Of a stretch of 64,000 nt of DNA, positions 10,401 through 18,385 are shown one piece after another. The DNA lies in assembly GCA_032250735.1 (NCBI GenBank), contig JAVVEP010000006.1, positions 1-64,000 on the forward strand, written 5' to 3'. Position 1 is the first letter of the stretch; each line of letters opens with the position of its first letter. This DNA comes from Gammaproteobacteria bacterium (GTDB lineage: Bacteria; Pseudomonadota; Gammaproteobacteria; SZUA-152). The notes below the pieces were generated by a model that saw only the letters and a program-made list of their open reading frames with translations, was not told where the DNA came from and ran no database searches. The position numbers and the translations under genes are program-made.

Positions 10401-10576
10401 GCCATCTCATGGGCATCAAAACCGTGGCGGAGTTTGTCACCACCGCCGCGGTGCTGAACGAGGTGCAGGCCATCGGCGTGGATTTCGGCCAGGGCTTTCA
10501 CATCGCCAAGCCGGTGCCGCTGGTGAGCACGGGACACCACGAGCCAGCGCAGAGCGGCAACAAAAATTCTGCCTAA
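7430..10576 (+). CDS. Membrane-bound GAF-PAS-GGDEF-EAL cyclic-di-GMP protein
   Basis: A 1048-residue bifunctional-type signalling protein. It has about six membrane helices in residues 35-258, a linker/HAMP-like stretch, a GAF domain (about 320-460), a PAS domain (about 485-600), a GGDEF domain with intact RLGGDEF near residue 692 and an EAL domain from about 790. The inhibitory I-site RxxD (REQD) sits five residues before GGDEF. In the EAL domain the signature is EIL (about 826-828), with NLS, the acidic [10 protein letters not shown] and KTVAE motifs present, so both activities look feasible. The GTG start at 7430 is uncertain; an ATG at 7445 is possible. No cognate effector is adjacent. 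Confidence 0.93.
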   Translation: MYPQRMQLIRQPGDQPTEELRGQVSVLTRAQFLSRFRRLIILAWTIPAVFGLSFLLYIQMFTLEQMAEVMSSPIEPVFIVASLVFALWYFQRYVSVVAEYVGAADSQQRESLAAAALARVRRFPLHFWGFFLFYLLVAPITVIYSAELYSDFVARPQDWFRINLVALTVSIIVGLPIFFRLYDLFGLALQPQRLERPVVSIRTRVFLIAALVPLLVDTMLVQYYWTRTGYFTTETFVVWLMLQALAVAGAAIFMGSFGRSLQPLEKAAGAARSLLLRRPNLRAYSTDELGVLTGQYQGLLENLHFQRQILEAGNRVLRGVNTSASTGEAYDKLVEVCAQALDVDVAYLMLRGPGLRELIAVSVTGATHRPQGHFRLSLDEPSLLVQAFNEARLIAVDDAAEDPRLSPRIVKQYDITSAMCAPLIAEGEVIGSIGASTRGRVRHFTQQDRDMLSLLAREATAVVHTQLLEEKHQQAELRYQEASQLAEVTLQSISDGVITTDIDGHIVYLNPVAEHFTGWGLADAQGQPLRQVLRLKDEAGAAVIDAVLRCLEAGEHLTLPGSTSLLQRDARREFAVELRLAPIRERNGRLRGAVLTFHDTTDMAALSRRLSYQSSHDALTGLINRHEFEARLQSLMAHCREQGGEHALCYLDVDQFKVVNNTCGYVAGDELLKQLGMRLRATLREQDVVGRLGGDEFGLLLQDYTLAEAQAVAATILEMVKEFRFTWKDKVFDVGLSLGLVPITARSGSITDVLSAADSACYIAKSQGRNRVHVFARNDLALTRHRGEMQWLQYIRDALDNNRFQLFHQLIQPLGKVVNAELRYSEILLRLRREDGEIVTPNLFLPAAERYHLMPAIDRWVVHHALQQLGRQGSDPVSYSINLSAQSLCEDSFLDFVLTELRENGVTPERVCFEITETAAIANLNRAIRFITELKDQGCRFALDDFGSGLSSFGYLKNLPVDYLKIDGAFVKDIDTNPIDRAMVEAINQIGHLMGIKTVAEFVTTAAVLNEVQAIGVDFGQGFHIAKPVPLVSTGHHEPAQSGNKNSA

Positions 10577-10642
10577 GCGGTTGTTTGACCGCTAACGCTT
10601 AACCACAAATACCAAACCGCCAAGGATTCTGGATTGGAAACA

Positions 10643-11434
10643 ATGATTGCCTACGCCCTGTTGGGCGCCTTCGCGGGAACCCTGGCGGGTTTGCTGGGGG
10701 TCGGTGGCGGGCTGGTGATCGTGCCGGTGCTGGTCTTTCTCTGGCAGCCGGATGTCGTCGGCGGCCTGCCGCTGGGTGGTACACAGACGGTGCAGCTGGC
10801 CATTGGCACCTCGCTGGCGGCGATCGTGTTCACCTCCCTCGCTTCGGTGCGGGCCCATCATCGGCGCGGCAGTGTGCTGTGGCCGCAATTCTGGCGGCTC
10901 ACGCCGGGCATCGTGCTGGGAAGCTTTGTGGGTGCGATGGTGGCTGCCTCCCTGCCGCAGGCCGCGCTCAAGACCGTGTTTGGCCTGTTCGAGTTGCTGG
11001 TGGCGGCGCAGATGATGTTCGGTACCTACACCCTCAAACCGCACTGTACACCGGGTCCCGTGGGCATGGGGCTGGCCGGCAGTGTGATCGGCGCCGTGTC
11101 CGCCCTGGTGGGCATTGGCGGCGGCACAATGACCGTGCCCTTTCTCAGCGCCTGCCGGGTGCGCATGCAGCAGGCGGTGGGCACCTCCGCGGCCTGCGGC
11201 CTGCCCATCGCCCTGGGAGGCACCCTGAGTTACATGCTACTGGGCTGGGGAAATGCCCAGCTGCCCGCGGGCGCGGCCGGTTTTGTGTACGGGCCCGCGT
11301 TGCTGGGCATCGTCATCACCAGCATGTTGTTTGCCCCGCTGGGCGCCGCCCTGGCGCATCGTCTGCCCACTGCAGTATTGAAGCGGGTGTTTGCCGGCTT
11401 TCTGGTCCTGTTGGGCGTGTGGATGCTGAGCTAG
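10643..11434 (+). CDS. TauE/SafE family anion permease
   Basis: Membrane protein of 263 residues with two halves of about four helices each. Each half opens with a glycine-rich motif (GLLGVGGGLVIVPVL near the N terminus and ALVGIGGGTMTVPFL in the second half), the hallmark of the TauE/SafE (DUF81) family, whose members export or import sulfite, sulfonates or other organic anions. In a sulfur oxidiser, sulfite or sulfoacetate export is plausible but not shown; the gene is about 10 kb from apr and soe. The ATG at 10643 is preferred over an in-frame TTG at 10634. Confidence 0.9.
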   Translation: MIAYALLGAFAGTLAGLLGVGGGLVIVPVLVFLWQPDVVGGLPLGGTQTVQLAIGTSLAAIVFTSLASVRAHHRRGSVLWPQFWRLTPGIVLGSFVGAMVAASLPQAALKTVFGLFELLVAAQMMFGTYTLKPHCTPGPVGMGLAGSVIGAVSALVGIGGGTMTVPFLSACRVRMQQAVGTSAACGLPIALGGTLSYMLLGWGNAQLPAGAAGFVYGPALLGIVITSMLFAPLGAALAHRLPTAVLKRVFAGFLVLLGVWMLS

Positions 11435-11794
11435 CTCGAGATCCCATCAATTCCAGTTTTTGTGACAGCCCTATCCCTGTTCGTCCTGCCTTTTATCGAT
11501 ATCAGATTTATATTTCTGATTTGTAATATACAAAACTCATATTTCCTCTAAAGTAACCACGATTTACTCCGATAGATTCCCTGAATGTTAGGGCACGCTA
11601 ATGTTCTGGCATTGGCCTGGTGTCGTGGGGGTGTAGTGTTTTATTCCCTTATTAAAACAAGGCTATAGGGCGAAAGGGGGGAGTTTTCCCTCAAAACCTT
11701 ATCAATAAGTAAAATTTATTGGCCGATAGGTTCCAGCCCGGATCTTTGACCAGAATTAAAAATCCATTGCTACATCGCTACGGAGTAATCGAGT
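11435..11794. other. A+T-rich intergenic region upstream of the porin gene
   Basis: These 360 bases show no gene. They hold the leader of the porin gene. A near-palindrome TTGTAATATACAA (about 11519-11531) and a G-rich run before a T/C run (about 11675-11695) are visible, but I could not match either to a known operator or riboswitch. No clear -35/-10 pair with 16-18 bp spacing was found. Confidence 0.5.
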
Positions 11795-12901
11795 ATGTTT
11801 AAAAAAATCATGATGCCGGCCCTCGCCGGTCTGGTGCTGGTGCCGACCCTGGCGAGCAGCGCAACGGTCGCTGAACTGGAGGAGCGTCTGCTCAAGCTGG
11901 AGGACCAATCCATGGTCTCCGCCGAGGGTATCTATGACATCAACACCCGGGTGGAGAATCAGATGGTGATCTCCGGCTATACCGATGTGGAATTCATCTC
12001 GGACTCGCGTGCCGGCACGCCCGATGGCTTCCGCCTGCATCACATGAGCCTGTTTTTCGAAAAGAACATGGGTGACAAGTGGCGCTTCTTCTCGGAAGTG
12101 GAATACGAAGACGCCCCCAAGTTTGAGGGTACGACTAATAATGTTATTAAAGATGCCGATGGCAAGATCTTCCTGGAGGCCGTCAACATGACCTACCTGT
12201 GGCGACAGGAGGCCAATCTGCGCTTTGGCCGTATGTTCACTCCGGCGGGCATCTGGTCGGTGGACCACTACCCCACCTTCGTGCCCACCCAGGAGCGCCC
12301 GCAGCATATCCGCGCGATCTTCCCGCAGAATGTGGATGGCGCCCAGGTGTTTGGTACCCTGGGGATGGGCTCGAGCTTCCTGAACTATGATGCGTATGTC
12401 GGTAACGGCCGCAGCGATAATGCGGGCAAGAGTGACGACAACAGCACCAAGGCCATTGGCGCCAAGCTGTCTTTCCTGTTTCCTCTGCTGAACCATTTTG
12501 AGCTCGGCAGCAGCTATTACACTGATGCCCAGGATTCAAAGGAGGGCGGTGAAGAGCTGACCGCCACCGGCTTCCACGGCAAAATGAAGGCCGGCCAGGC
12601 CACCCTGCAGTTCGAGGTCGCTAATGGAGAATGGGAGACCACGGAGCGCGAGGGGGCCTACGTCCAGCTGATGTATGATTGGGACAAATATACCTTTGGG
12701 GTGCGTGCCGATACCTATGACGAGGATTCCGGCAATTCGGCGAGCAAGAGCGAAATAACCATGAATAGCGTATTCGCGAATTACCATGTGAATAAAGACG
12801 TGACGCTGAAGATCGAATTCCATGCGGTCGATAATGAAGACCCCGTGGATGAGGATTACGAAAAGACCATCATCAGTGTGGTGGGCTACCTCGGAAACTA
12901 A
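11795..12901 (+). CDS. Outer-membrane porin, OprO/OprP-like
   Basis: A 368-residue predicted outer-membrane beta-barrel. It has a Sec signal peptide (about residues 1-22), a short coiled-coil-like segment (VAELEERLLKLEDQ) typical of trimeric porins, then alternating hydrophobic/polar strands rich in aromatic residues and a C-terminal strand ending in VVGYLGN. FGRMFTPAG and GAQVFGTLG stretches resemble phosphate-selective porin family members. Substrate specificity cannot be read. The short PstS-like gene follows after 30 bases and ends at a strong terminator, so the two probably form an operon for anion uptake. Confidence 0.8.
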   Translation: MFKKIMMPALAGLVLVPTLASSATVAELEERLLKLEDQSMVSAEGIYDINTRVENQMVISGYTDVEFISDSRAGTPDGFRLHHMSLFFEKNMGDKWRFFSEVEYEDAPKFEGTTNNVIKDADGKIFLEAVNMTYLWRQEANLRFGRMFTPAGIWSVDHYPTFVPTQERPQHIRAIFPQNVDGAQVFGTLGMGSSFLNYDAYVGNGRSDNAGKSDDNSTKAIGAKLSFLFPLLNHFELGSSYYTDAQDSKEGGEELTATGFHGKMKAGQATLQFEVANGEWETTEREGAYVQLMYDWDKYTFGVRADTYDEDSGNSASKSEITMNSVFANYHVNKDVTLKIEFHAVDNEDPVDEDYEKTIISVVGYLGN

Positions 12902-12931
12902 TCGGGAAACAAGAGAAAGGTGAGAATTATC

Positions 12932-13390
12932 ATGAAAAACATGAATGCATGCCTTAAAGGCCTGGCGGCAAGTTTCCTGATGGCGGCGGCCGTGATGCAG
13001 GGCGTCGCGCAGGCGGCCGATGTGGCGGTGATCGTCAATCGATCCAATCCGGAGGCGCTCACAATTGAGCAAATCAAGAACATCTATTCAGATCGCGTCA
13101 CCACCTGGCGCAGTGGACAGAAGATTGAGCTGTATAACCTGCCGGACACCCAGGAGTCCCGTGAAATATTTGCACGGAATGTCCTGGGGATGAGCGGGCA
13201 GGCCTCGGCCGCCGCGGAGTCGCAACGTAAAACCAACAATACCCTGAAGAATCCATCCATGACCAAGCGTGAGCGTCTGGTGGTATCGATTGTCGCCCAG
13301 AAACGCAATGCGATCGGCTATGTGCCCGCGTATCTGGTGGAAGACAGAAAGGATATTCGCGTGGTCAAGATCCTGAAAGAGGCGGAATAG
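12932..13390 (+). CDS. Short PstS-like periplasmic substrate-binding protein
   Basis: A 152-residue exported protein with a signal peptide (cleavage likely after AQA, before ADVAVIVN). The remainder resembles one lobe of phosphate-binding PstS-type proteins: IVNRSNPEALTIEQIKNIYSDRVTTW matches the 'sxxqlxxIFxGxxxxW' segment, and IGYVPAYLVED resembles the late GY motif. At half PstS length it may bind no ligand alone. The ATG at 12932 is chosen over a GTG at 12920 because an AAGGTGAG sequence lies at good spacing. It is downstream of the porin gene and ends before a terminator; no pstCAB genes are near. Confidence 0.8.
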   Translation: MKNMNACLKGLAASFLMAAAVMQGVAQAADVAVIVNRSNPEALTIEQIKNIYSDRVTTWRSGQKIELYNLPDTQESREIFARNVLGMSGQASAAAESQRKTNNTLKNPSMTKRERLVVSIVAQKRNAIGYVPAYLVEDRKDIRVVKILKEAE

Positions 13391-13439
13391 AGATACGCTG
13401 ACAATCCGTTAAATCAGCTCGTAATAATAGAGAAGGTGA

Positions 13440-13471
13440 AGGGCTGCTCCAGTGGTGGGGCAGCCCTTTTT
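13440..13471 (+). terminator. Rho-independent terminator after the porin/PstS-like pair
   Basis: An 11-bp stem (AGGGCTGCTCC pairing with GGGGCAGCCCT, one G-U pair) with a six-base loop is followed directly by a T run. It lies 50 bases after the PstS-like stop. Confidence 0.9.
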
Positions 13472-13598
13472 GATAAGCCGGTTTCTGTGAGCGAGCGGGT
13501 GCGGAGTGCTGAAACGCTGGCGTGGAATCAGGATGCAGTTAATGATTCTAACCTGAATCAGCTTGCCCGTGCGCCCCCAAGAATCCCGATGCTACTCA

Positions 13599-14513
13599 TC
13601 AAACCGCCCGCGTCGTAATCGTCATCGCCATGCGATGTGATGCCCCGGCGCTGAGGGTGTAGGCGTTGTCGAAGGCGTTGCCGGCCTCGACGCAGAGCAT
13701 GGCGTGATACTGGTCGTTGGGCATATCGGCGAAGGCCTTGGCGCCTTGCTCGCCGGGATTCCAGACGATGGTGGAGTGGCTGTTGTGTTTGTGCATCTCG
13801 ATCTCGCGGCCGTGGCCGGGGTCTTCGATGACCACGCTGCCGCTGTGATCGAGGAACACGCAATCGAGCGGCGGGGTGATGGTGAGGGTGCTGTTCTGGG
13901 TGGCGGCGCCGTCGCGCAGCTTGTCCAGGTAACGAATCCCTTCCAGACCACGGAGCCTGAGCCCCTCCGCCTCGGCGACCCGAAAATAGGTATGCAGGGC
14001 CTCGCTGACATTCCAGTCGCGATCACTGAGATTTTCGCCGATCAGCTCGACGTGCAATGCCTCGCCGAGGGTAACCGCAAGCTGTAACTTGAAGTTGTAG
14101 GGCCAGACCCTTGCGATCGCCTCATTGGGAGAAAGACACAGCACTACCTGGGTCGCGCCGCCCGGCTGGTCGCTGACGGATTCGATCTCCCATTGCTCGT
14201 AGCGGGCAAAACCGTGGCCTTTCTTGTCCTTGTCGCTGGGATGGGCGCCCATTGCGGTGGCGTCATAGGCGCCGAACCAGGGCCAGCACACGGGCACGCC
14301 GCCGCGCACGGGTTTGCTGCCGTCATAGACGGCGGTATCGCTGAGCCACAGGGTGTCGACCCCGCCCCTGGGCACATAACTGAGGAGGGTGCCGCCATAG
14401 GGCGTCAGTCGGGCGCTGCCGAAGTCGTTAACGATATCGATCATCACCAGCTGGTCGTGTCGGCTGAAGCGGACGTTGGGGTGGGGGAAACGACTCTGTA
14501 GCGAAGCAGGCAT
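13599..14513 (-). CDS. D-hexose-6-phosphate mutarotase (YeaD-like)
   Basis: Galactose-mutarotase-fold enzyme of 304 residues in the YeaD / hexose-6-phosphate epimerase group, which interconverts alpha and beta anomers of hexose 6-phosphates. Family landmarks are GGTLLSYVPRGG, DTLWLSDTAVYDGSKPVRGGVPVCWPWFG split over residues 38-80, HGFAR, and ALHTYFRVAE with the catalytic-region histidine, then the VWNPGEQGAKAFADMP segment. The ATG start follows the pattern of homologues. It is a single gene on the minus strand, convergent with the porin/PstS-like pair. Confidence 0.92.
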   Translation of the reverse strand: MPASLQSRFPHPNVRFSRHDQLVMIDIVNDFGSARLTPYGGTLLSYVPRGGVDTLWLSDTAVYDGSKPVRGGVPVCWPWFGAYDATAMGAHPSDKDKKGHGFARYEQWEIESVSDQPGGATQVVLCLSPNEAIARVWPYNFKLQLAVTLGEALHVELIGENLSDRDWNVSEALHTYFRVAEAEGLRLRGLEGIRYLDKLRDGAATQNSTLTITPPLDCVFLDHSGSVVIEDPGHGREIEMHKHNSHSTIVWNPGEQGAKAFADMPNDQYHAMLCVEAGNAFDNAYTLSAGASHRMAMTITTRAV

Positions 14514-14654
14514 GTGGAGTTCCAGGTTGTGATGGGTGGTGGAGACGGAGTATTCAGTGTCGCGCCGCCGGGATCAACAGGCTGCGCTAATCTAAATTTT
14601 ATCCGGCATCGTACTTGGCCAGTCTAAACGGGCGGGGGGTCAGCTTGTTGCTGT

Positions 14655-14682
14655 TTGTGAAAACCCGGCGGCCCGTTATATT
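14655..14682 (+). promoter_or_regulatory. Putative sigma-70 promoter for the LPP20-like gene
   Basis: TTGTGA and TATATT are separated by 16 bp, about 130 bases before the ATG of the LPP20-like lipoprotein gene. The surrounding intergenic stretch (14514-14810) holds no gene. This is a pattern match only. Confidence 0.35.
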
Positions 14683-14810
14683 GTTTGCGCATAAATGCAG
14701 GCTGCGGGCCTATGCTGTATGCTTTCCTGGTACGTGCTTGATCATCTTTCACTGATCGTTACGGCAACGATTATGTGTCTGGAATGGAATGGAGTGGTTG
14801 GAGAAAACTG

Positions 14811-15425
14811 ATGCTGAAAAATTTCTGTGATGCTGTGGTTGCCTCAGGTAGGGGCGGGAAAATTCCTGCGGCGCTGTGGAAAGGCGGATGGACAACGGCG
14901 GTCGCTTTATTGTTGGTCGCCTGCGCCAGTACCACAAGCCTGGATCAGGCGACGGATGCCAGCGGGGTTCCGCTGTGGGTCAATCAGGGCAGTAACATCC
15001 TCACCTCCAAACAGGGGCGCCGTTTTCACGGTGTGGGTTCGGCCCCCGATCTGGGTGATTTTTCCCTGCAGACCGCCACCGCCGATACACGCGCGCGGCA
15101 GGAGATCGCCCGCATTATGGCCTCCTACATCGAGATCGTCTCGCGCGATTTTATTGCCACGGGCGATGCGGCCGAGGTCGGGTTTACCGCACAAAAGGCC
15201 GCGCGACAGATGGAACATGTCTCTTCCATTGATCTGACGGGTATTGAGGTGGTGGGTCACTGGCGGGACAAGGATTCCCGAACGATCTATTCCATTGCGG
15301 CCGTGGACATGCAGCAGGTGCGTGAGGTGATTAACAAGGCGGCGGAGCTGGATCCCGAATTGCGCGACTTTATCCACCGCGAGGGTGATCGCATTTTTGA
15401 CCGTATCTCCACCGCGGAAGATTGA
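14811..15425 (+). CDS. LPP20-family lipoprotein
   Basis: A 204-residue lipoprotein. The ATG at 14811 has GGAG eight bases upstream and is preferred over a GTG at 14775. A hydrophobic stretch ends in the lipobox LLVAC (Cys38), unusually far from the N terminus. The mature part carries VPLWVNQG, FHGVGSAP and an alpha-helical A-rich DTRARQEIARIMASYIE-type segment seen in LPP20 / FlgP-like outer-membrane lipoproteins. The role here is unknown; no flagellar genes are nearby. It converges on moaA. Confidence 0.8.
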   Translation: MLKNFCDAVVASGRGGKIPAALWKGGWTTAVALLLVACASTTSLDQATDASGVPLWVNQGSNILTSKQGRRFHGVGSAPDLGDFSLQTATADTRARQEIARIMASYIEIVSRDFIATGDAAEVGFTAQKAARQMEHVSSIDLTGIEVVGHWRDKDSRTIYSIAAVDMQQVREVINKAAELDPELRDFIHREGDRIFDRISTAED

Positions 15426-15485
15426 ACCCAATACCGGCCTAATACCCCCGCAGGCGTCCGTTTGCGGGACAGGCTGTATCCTCGA

Positions 15486-16460
15486 CTAACCCCCGGTCAT
15501 CGACATGAAGCGCACCACCTGCGAGGGCTTTTCGCCGAACTCGTGGCGTTCCGGCTTCAGGGTGATGGCGAGTCGAATGGCGGCGTGCAGCTCGTCATCC
15601 GAGATGCCCGCCCGCAGCAGGGGGCGTAATTCAAATCTATTCTCCTGCCCCAGACACAGATACAGCGTGCCATCCACCGACAGCCGCACCCGGTTGCAGG
15701 TCTCGCAAAAGTGTTGCGAGATCGGGGTGATGAAACCGATGCGCAGCCTGGTGCCGGCGACCTGCAGGTAGCGCGCCGGGCCACCGCCCGGCATCACCCC
15801 GGGAATCAGTTCAAAACGCTGTTCCAGCCGGGCACGGACCGTTTGCAGGTTTACGTAGTGATCGACGGCGTCCCGGCCCGTGGCGCCCATGGGCATGGTC
15901 TCGATGAAGCGCAGGGTGAAGTCGTGCGCGATGCAGAAATCCACCATCGCCTCGACGTCGTCTTCGTTCACGCCTTTCATTACCACCATGTTGATCTTGA
16001 TGGGGGAAAAGCCGGCGGCCTTGGCGGCCATCAGGCCGTCGATGACCTTGTCGAGCTTGCCGCCGGTGATCTCCTGGAAGCGCTGCGGGTTGAGGGTGTC
16101 GAGGCTCACGTTGAGGCGACGCACCCCCCCGTCGTACAGGGCCTGGGCGTGGCGCGCCAGTTTGACCGCGTTGGTGCTCAGGGAGAGGTCTTCGATGCCG
16201 GGCAGGTGCTGCAGGCGGGCGGCCAGTGCCGGCAGGTCCTTACGGACCAACGGCTCACCGCCGGTGATGCGTACCCGACGGGTGCCCAGCGCCCCGAAGG
16301 CGCGGATCACGCGCTCGATCTCGTCAAAAGTCAGCCAGTGTTCCGGCTCCTCAAAATCCCTGAAACCCTTGGGCAGGCAGTAAAAACAGCGTAGGTCACA
16401 GCGATCCGTGACCGACAGACGGACATAATCGATGGAGCGGCCAAAGGGATCGATTAACAT
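15486..16460 (-). CDS. moaA: GTP 3',8-cyclase (molybdenum cofactor biosynthesis)
   Basis: Radical-SAM enzyme catalysing the first step of molybdopterin synthesis, from GTP to 3',8-cyclo-7,8-dihydro-GTP, with MoaC. The 324 residues hold the SAM-cluster motif Cys21-x3-Cys25-x2-Cys28 (CDLRCFYC), the second [4Fe-4S] site CETC...LC near the C terminus, and the essential C-terminal GG. It is the nearest gene downstream of soeC on the same strand, separated by a polypurine/polypyrimidine element. Supplying molybdenum cofactor beside the molybdoenzyme SoeA makes functional sense. Confidence 0.96.
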   Translation of the reverse strand: MLIDPFGRSIDYVRLSVTDRCDLRCFYCLPKGFRDFEEPEHWLTFDEIERVIRAFGALGTRRVRITGGEPLVRKDLPALAARLQHLPGIEDLSLSTNAVKLARHAQALYDGGVRRLNVSLDTLNPQRFQEITGGKLDKVIDGLMAAKAAGFSPIKINMVVMKGVNEDDVEAMVDFCIAHDFTLRFIETMPMGATGRDAVDHYVNLQTVRARLEQRFELIPGVMPGGGPARYLQVAGTRLRIGFITPISQHFCETCNRVRLSVDGTLYLCLGQENRFELRPLLRAGISDDELHAAIRLAITLKPERHEFGEKPSQVVRFMSMTGG

Positions 16461-16470
16461 TTTGAATCAG

Positions 16471-16564
16471 ATAAAAGAGTAAAGATAAAAGGGGAAAGTA
16501 AAAAATATTAGCCCAAGTATAGGCGATTGTTTTTCTTTAATCTTTCCTCTTTGCTCTTTTCCCT
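16471..16564. repeat. Polypurine/polypyrimidine intergenic element, copy A
   Basis: A purine-rich arm (AAAAGAGTAAAGATAAAAGG and on) is followed about 35 bases later by a pyrimidine-rich arm (CTTTCCTCTTTGCTCTTTT), whose reverse complement is nearly the same sequence, so the element forms an imperfect hairpin. It fills the moaA-soeC gap. Similar elements lie at 17568-17643 and 49133-49255. Confidence 0.75.
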
Positions 16565-16571
16565 ACGATCG

Positions 16572-17546
16572 TCAGATCGTTTGGTAATACAGGTTTTGCG
16601 GGTGGTTGGCCTGGGCAAAGAAGAACCAGCGTTCGGCGAGCAGCCCCACGTATTGCACCGCAAAGGCCATCAGCAGCAGCGTCGGGTTGTCGTTGTTCAG
16701 GCCCATGCCGAGCAGCAGCAGGGGCAGCGGGAACACCAGCAGCAGGAAGATCCATTTGATGGATCTGACGAAGGCCAGGGATTTACCGTGGAAGAATTCG
16801 CGGGTATTGAACGAACCGCCCATGGCGCCCTGCGATTTTTGCTGGATCTTGCTGTGCCGCACGCCGATGGCGGTGCGCAGGCTGGAGCGGTGTTTGATGC
16901 GGCGGTTGCGCAACAGGGACGCGCTGCGTGTGACCAGGGCGGCGAGGGTGAGGATGATCGCCCAGGTGCCGAACAGCCCGGTGACCTCGCTGCTGTACTG
17001 CGCCGCATAGGCGGTGGCGAGGGTGAAGCCGGAACTCATGCCGAACAGGGTGTAATTGATGGCGGTCAGCGGGGTGTGCCATTCCTGCAGGAATTTCAGG
17101 CAGGCATAGATCATGGCGGTGCAGATAAACAGGGCGAAACACAGCACCACGCCGATGATGCCCACCAGCAGGGTGAGGCCGGTCTCTGGCAGGGCGGTGG
17201 TGCCAAACACGGTCGGATTCCAGTCCAGATAGTGCAGCAGGGCATACACAAACACGATGCCCATAAAGGCCGGCAGGGCAATGACCTCCCGTGACAGCCA
17301 GGAGGTGCGCCACATGGCGGCGGAACGCCAGGCCCGCTCCGGATGCCCCAGGTGGAAAAAGGAGGCGGCCAGCCCGGCCACCAGGAACCCCAGCACCAGC
17401 AGGCTGCCCGTGCTGTAAAAGGCGTTGTCCTGCAACGGCAGGGCGCCGAGGTGACTGAAGGTCTCGGCGGTCATCAGCGCCAGGAACAGGCCCTGGCCCG
17501 CGCCGATGAGCGTGGTCAAAAAAATCACTGAAAAAGCGGGATGCAT
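16572..17546 (-). CDS. soeC: Sulfite dehydrogenase membrane anchor SoeC (DmsC family)
   Basis: Quinone-reactive membrane subunit of the SoeABC complex, in the DmsC/NrfD superfamily. From the ATG at 17546 it is 324 residues with about eight hydrophobic helices and no heme-c motif. GGAG lies at good spacing before this ATG; upstream in-frame codons come from the polypurine element and are not coding. It would anchor SoeAB at the cytoplasmic face and pass electrons to quinone. The assignment rests on its family plus its position after soeA and soeB; a generic DMSO-reductase-type anchor is the alternative. Confidence 0.88.
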   Translation of the reverse strand: MHPAFSVIFLTTLIGAGQGLFLALMTAETFSHLGALPLQDNAFYSTGSLLVLGFLVAGLAASFFHLGHPERAWRSAAMWRTSWLSREVIALPAFMGIVFVYALLHYLDWNPTVFGTTALPETGLTLLVGIIGVVLCFALFICTAMIYACLKFLQEWHTPLTAINYTLFGMSSGFTLATAYAAQYSSEVTGLFGTWAIILTLAALVTRSASLLRNRRIKHRSSLRTAIGVRHSKIQQKSQGAMGGSFNTREFFHGKSLAFVRSIKWIFLLLVFPLPLLLLGMGLNNDNPTLLLMAFAVQYVGLLAERWFFFAQANHPQNLYYQTI

Positions 17547-17567
17547 AAAAATTTTCTCCGAAAATTT

Positions 17568-17643
17568 AGGGCAAAGATGAAAGGGCAAAGATTAAAGTAG
17601 AAAGGGTTTTCCGTTCCCCTTTTCTTCTGTCCTCTTTTCCCTG
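17568..17643. repeat. Polypurine/polypyrimidine intergenic element, copy B
   Basis: GGGCAAAGATGAAAGGGCAA and on, then GTTCCCCTTTTCTTCTGTCC and TCTTTTCCCT, form an imperfect purine/pyrimidine hairpin like copy A. It sits between soeB and soeC, inside what should be one operon. Confidence 0.75.
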
Positions 17644-17651
17644 ACGTTTTA

Positions 17652-18383
17652 TCACCAGCTGGTACTGTCCTCCAGGAAGGGGGCGTTCTTGTCGGTCTCG
17701 GGCAGGTGGCCATCCTTCTTGAGCGGATTATCGACACGCGTGAGTTCGTCCGCGTGGATTTTGATCCGGGTCTTACGGCGTGGCAGATAGTGGTTGGCCG
17801 GTTGGGTGCCCCACTCGGGCATCAGCGGATAGCCACCGCTCTCGCAGATCGCGCGTGAGACCTCGGATTCCGGGTCGTGCACGTCGCCATACAGGCGTGC
17901 CGAGGTCGGACAGGCCAGCACGCAGGCGGGCTTACGTTCGGCCTCGGGAAGGGTCAGGTCATAGATGCGGTCCACGCACAGGGTGCACTTCTTCATCACC
18001 TTCTGTTTTTCGTCGATCTCGCGCGCGCCGTAGGGACAGGCCCAGGAGCAGTATTTGCAGCCGATGCACTTGTCGTAATCCACCAGCACGATACCGTCTT
18101 CTGCACGCTTGTAGCTGGCGCCGGTGGGACACACCGGGACGCAGGGCGGGTCTTCGCAGTGCAGGCAGCTCTTCGGGAAGTGGATGGTCTCCGTATTGGG
18201 GAACTCGCCCACCTCATAGGTCTGTACGCGGTTGAAGAAGGTGCCGGTCGGGTCCTTGCCGTAGGGATTGTCGTCCATCAACGAACCGGCGGCGCCGGAG
18301 GTGTTCCACTGCTTGCAGCTGGTGACACAGGCATGACAGCCGACGCACACATTCAGGTCGATGACCAGGGCCAATTGCGTCAT
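17652..18383 (-). CDS. soeB: Sulfite dehydrogenase iron-sulfur subunit SoeB
   Basis: Electron-transfer subunit of 243 residues with four ferredoxin-type [4Fe-4S] motifs, as in DmsB/PsrB: Cys13-x2-Cys16-x2-Cys19-x3-Cys23, then CLHCEDPPCVPVC, CIGCKYCSWAC and CTLC...CVLAC. The ATG at 18383 lies two bases after the soeA stop with AGAGGAAAT upstream, so translation is coupled. There is no signal peptide, consistent with a cytoplasmic SoeAB pair. It hands electrons from SoeA to SoeC. Confidence 0.93.
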   Translation of the reverse strand: MTQLALVIDLNVCVGCHACVTSCKQWNTSGAAGSLMDDNPYGKDPTGTFFNRVQTYEVGEFPNTETIHFPKSCLHCEDPPCVPVCPTGASYKRAEDGIVLVDYDKCIGCKYCSWACPYGAREIDEKQKVMKKCTLCVDRIYDLTLPEAERKPACVLACPTSARLYGDVHDPESEVSRAICESGGYPLMPEWGTQPANHYLPRRKTRIKIHADELTRVDNPLKKDGHLPETDKNAPFLEDSTSW

Positions 18384-18385
18384 GC

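Noticed and set aside
13436-13618. 60-codon open frame downstream of the PstS-like gene
   Set aside because: It begins inside the terminator hairpin and has no ribosome-binding site; not a gene.
16527-17294. Plus-strand frame starting in the polypurine element opposite soeC
   Set aside because: The first part is low-complexity pyrimidine tract, the rest antisense to soeC.
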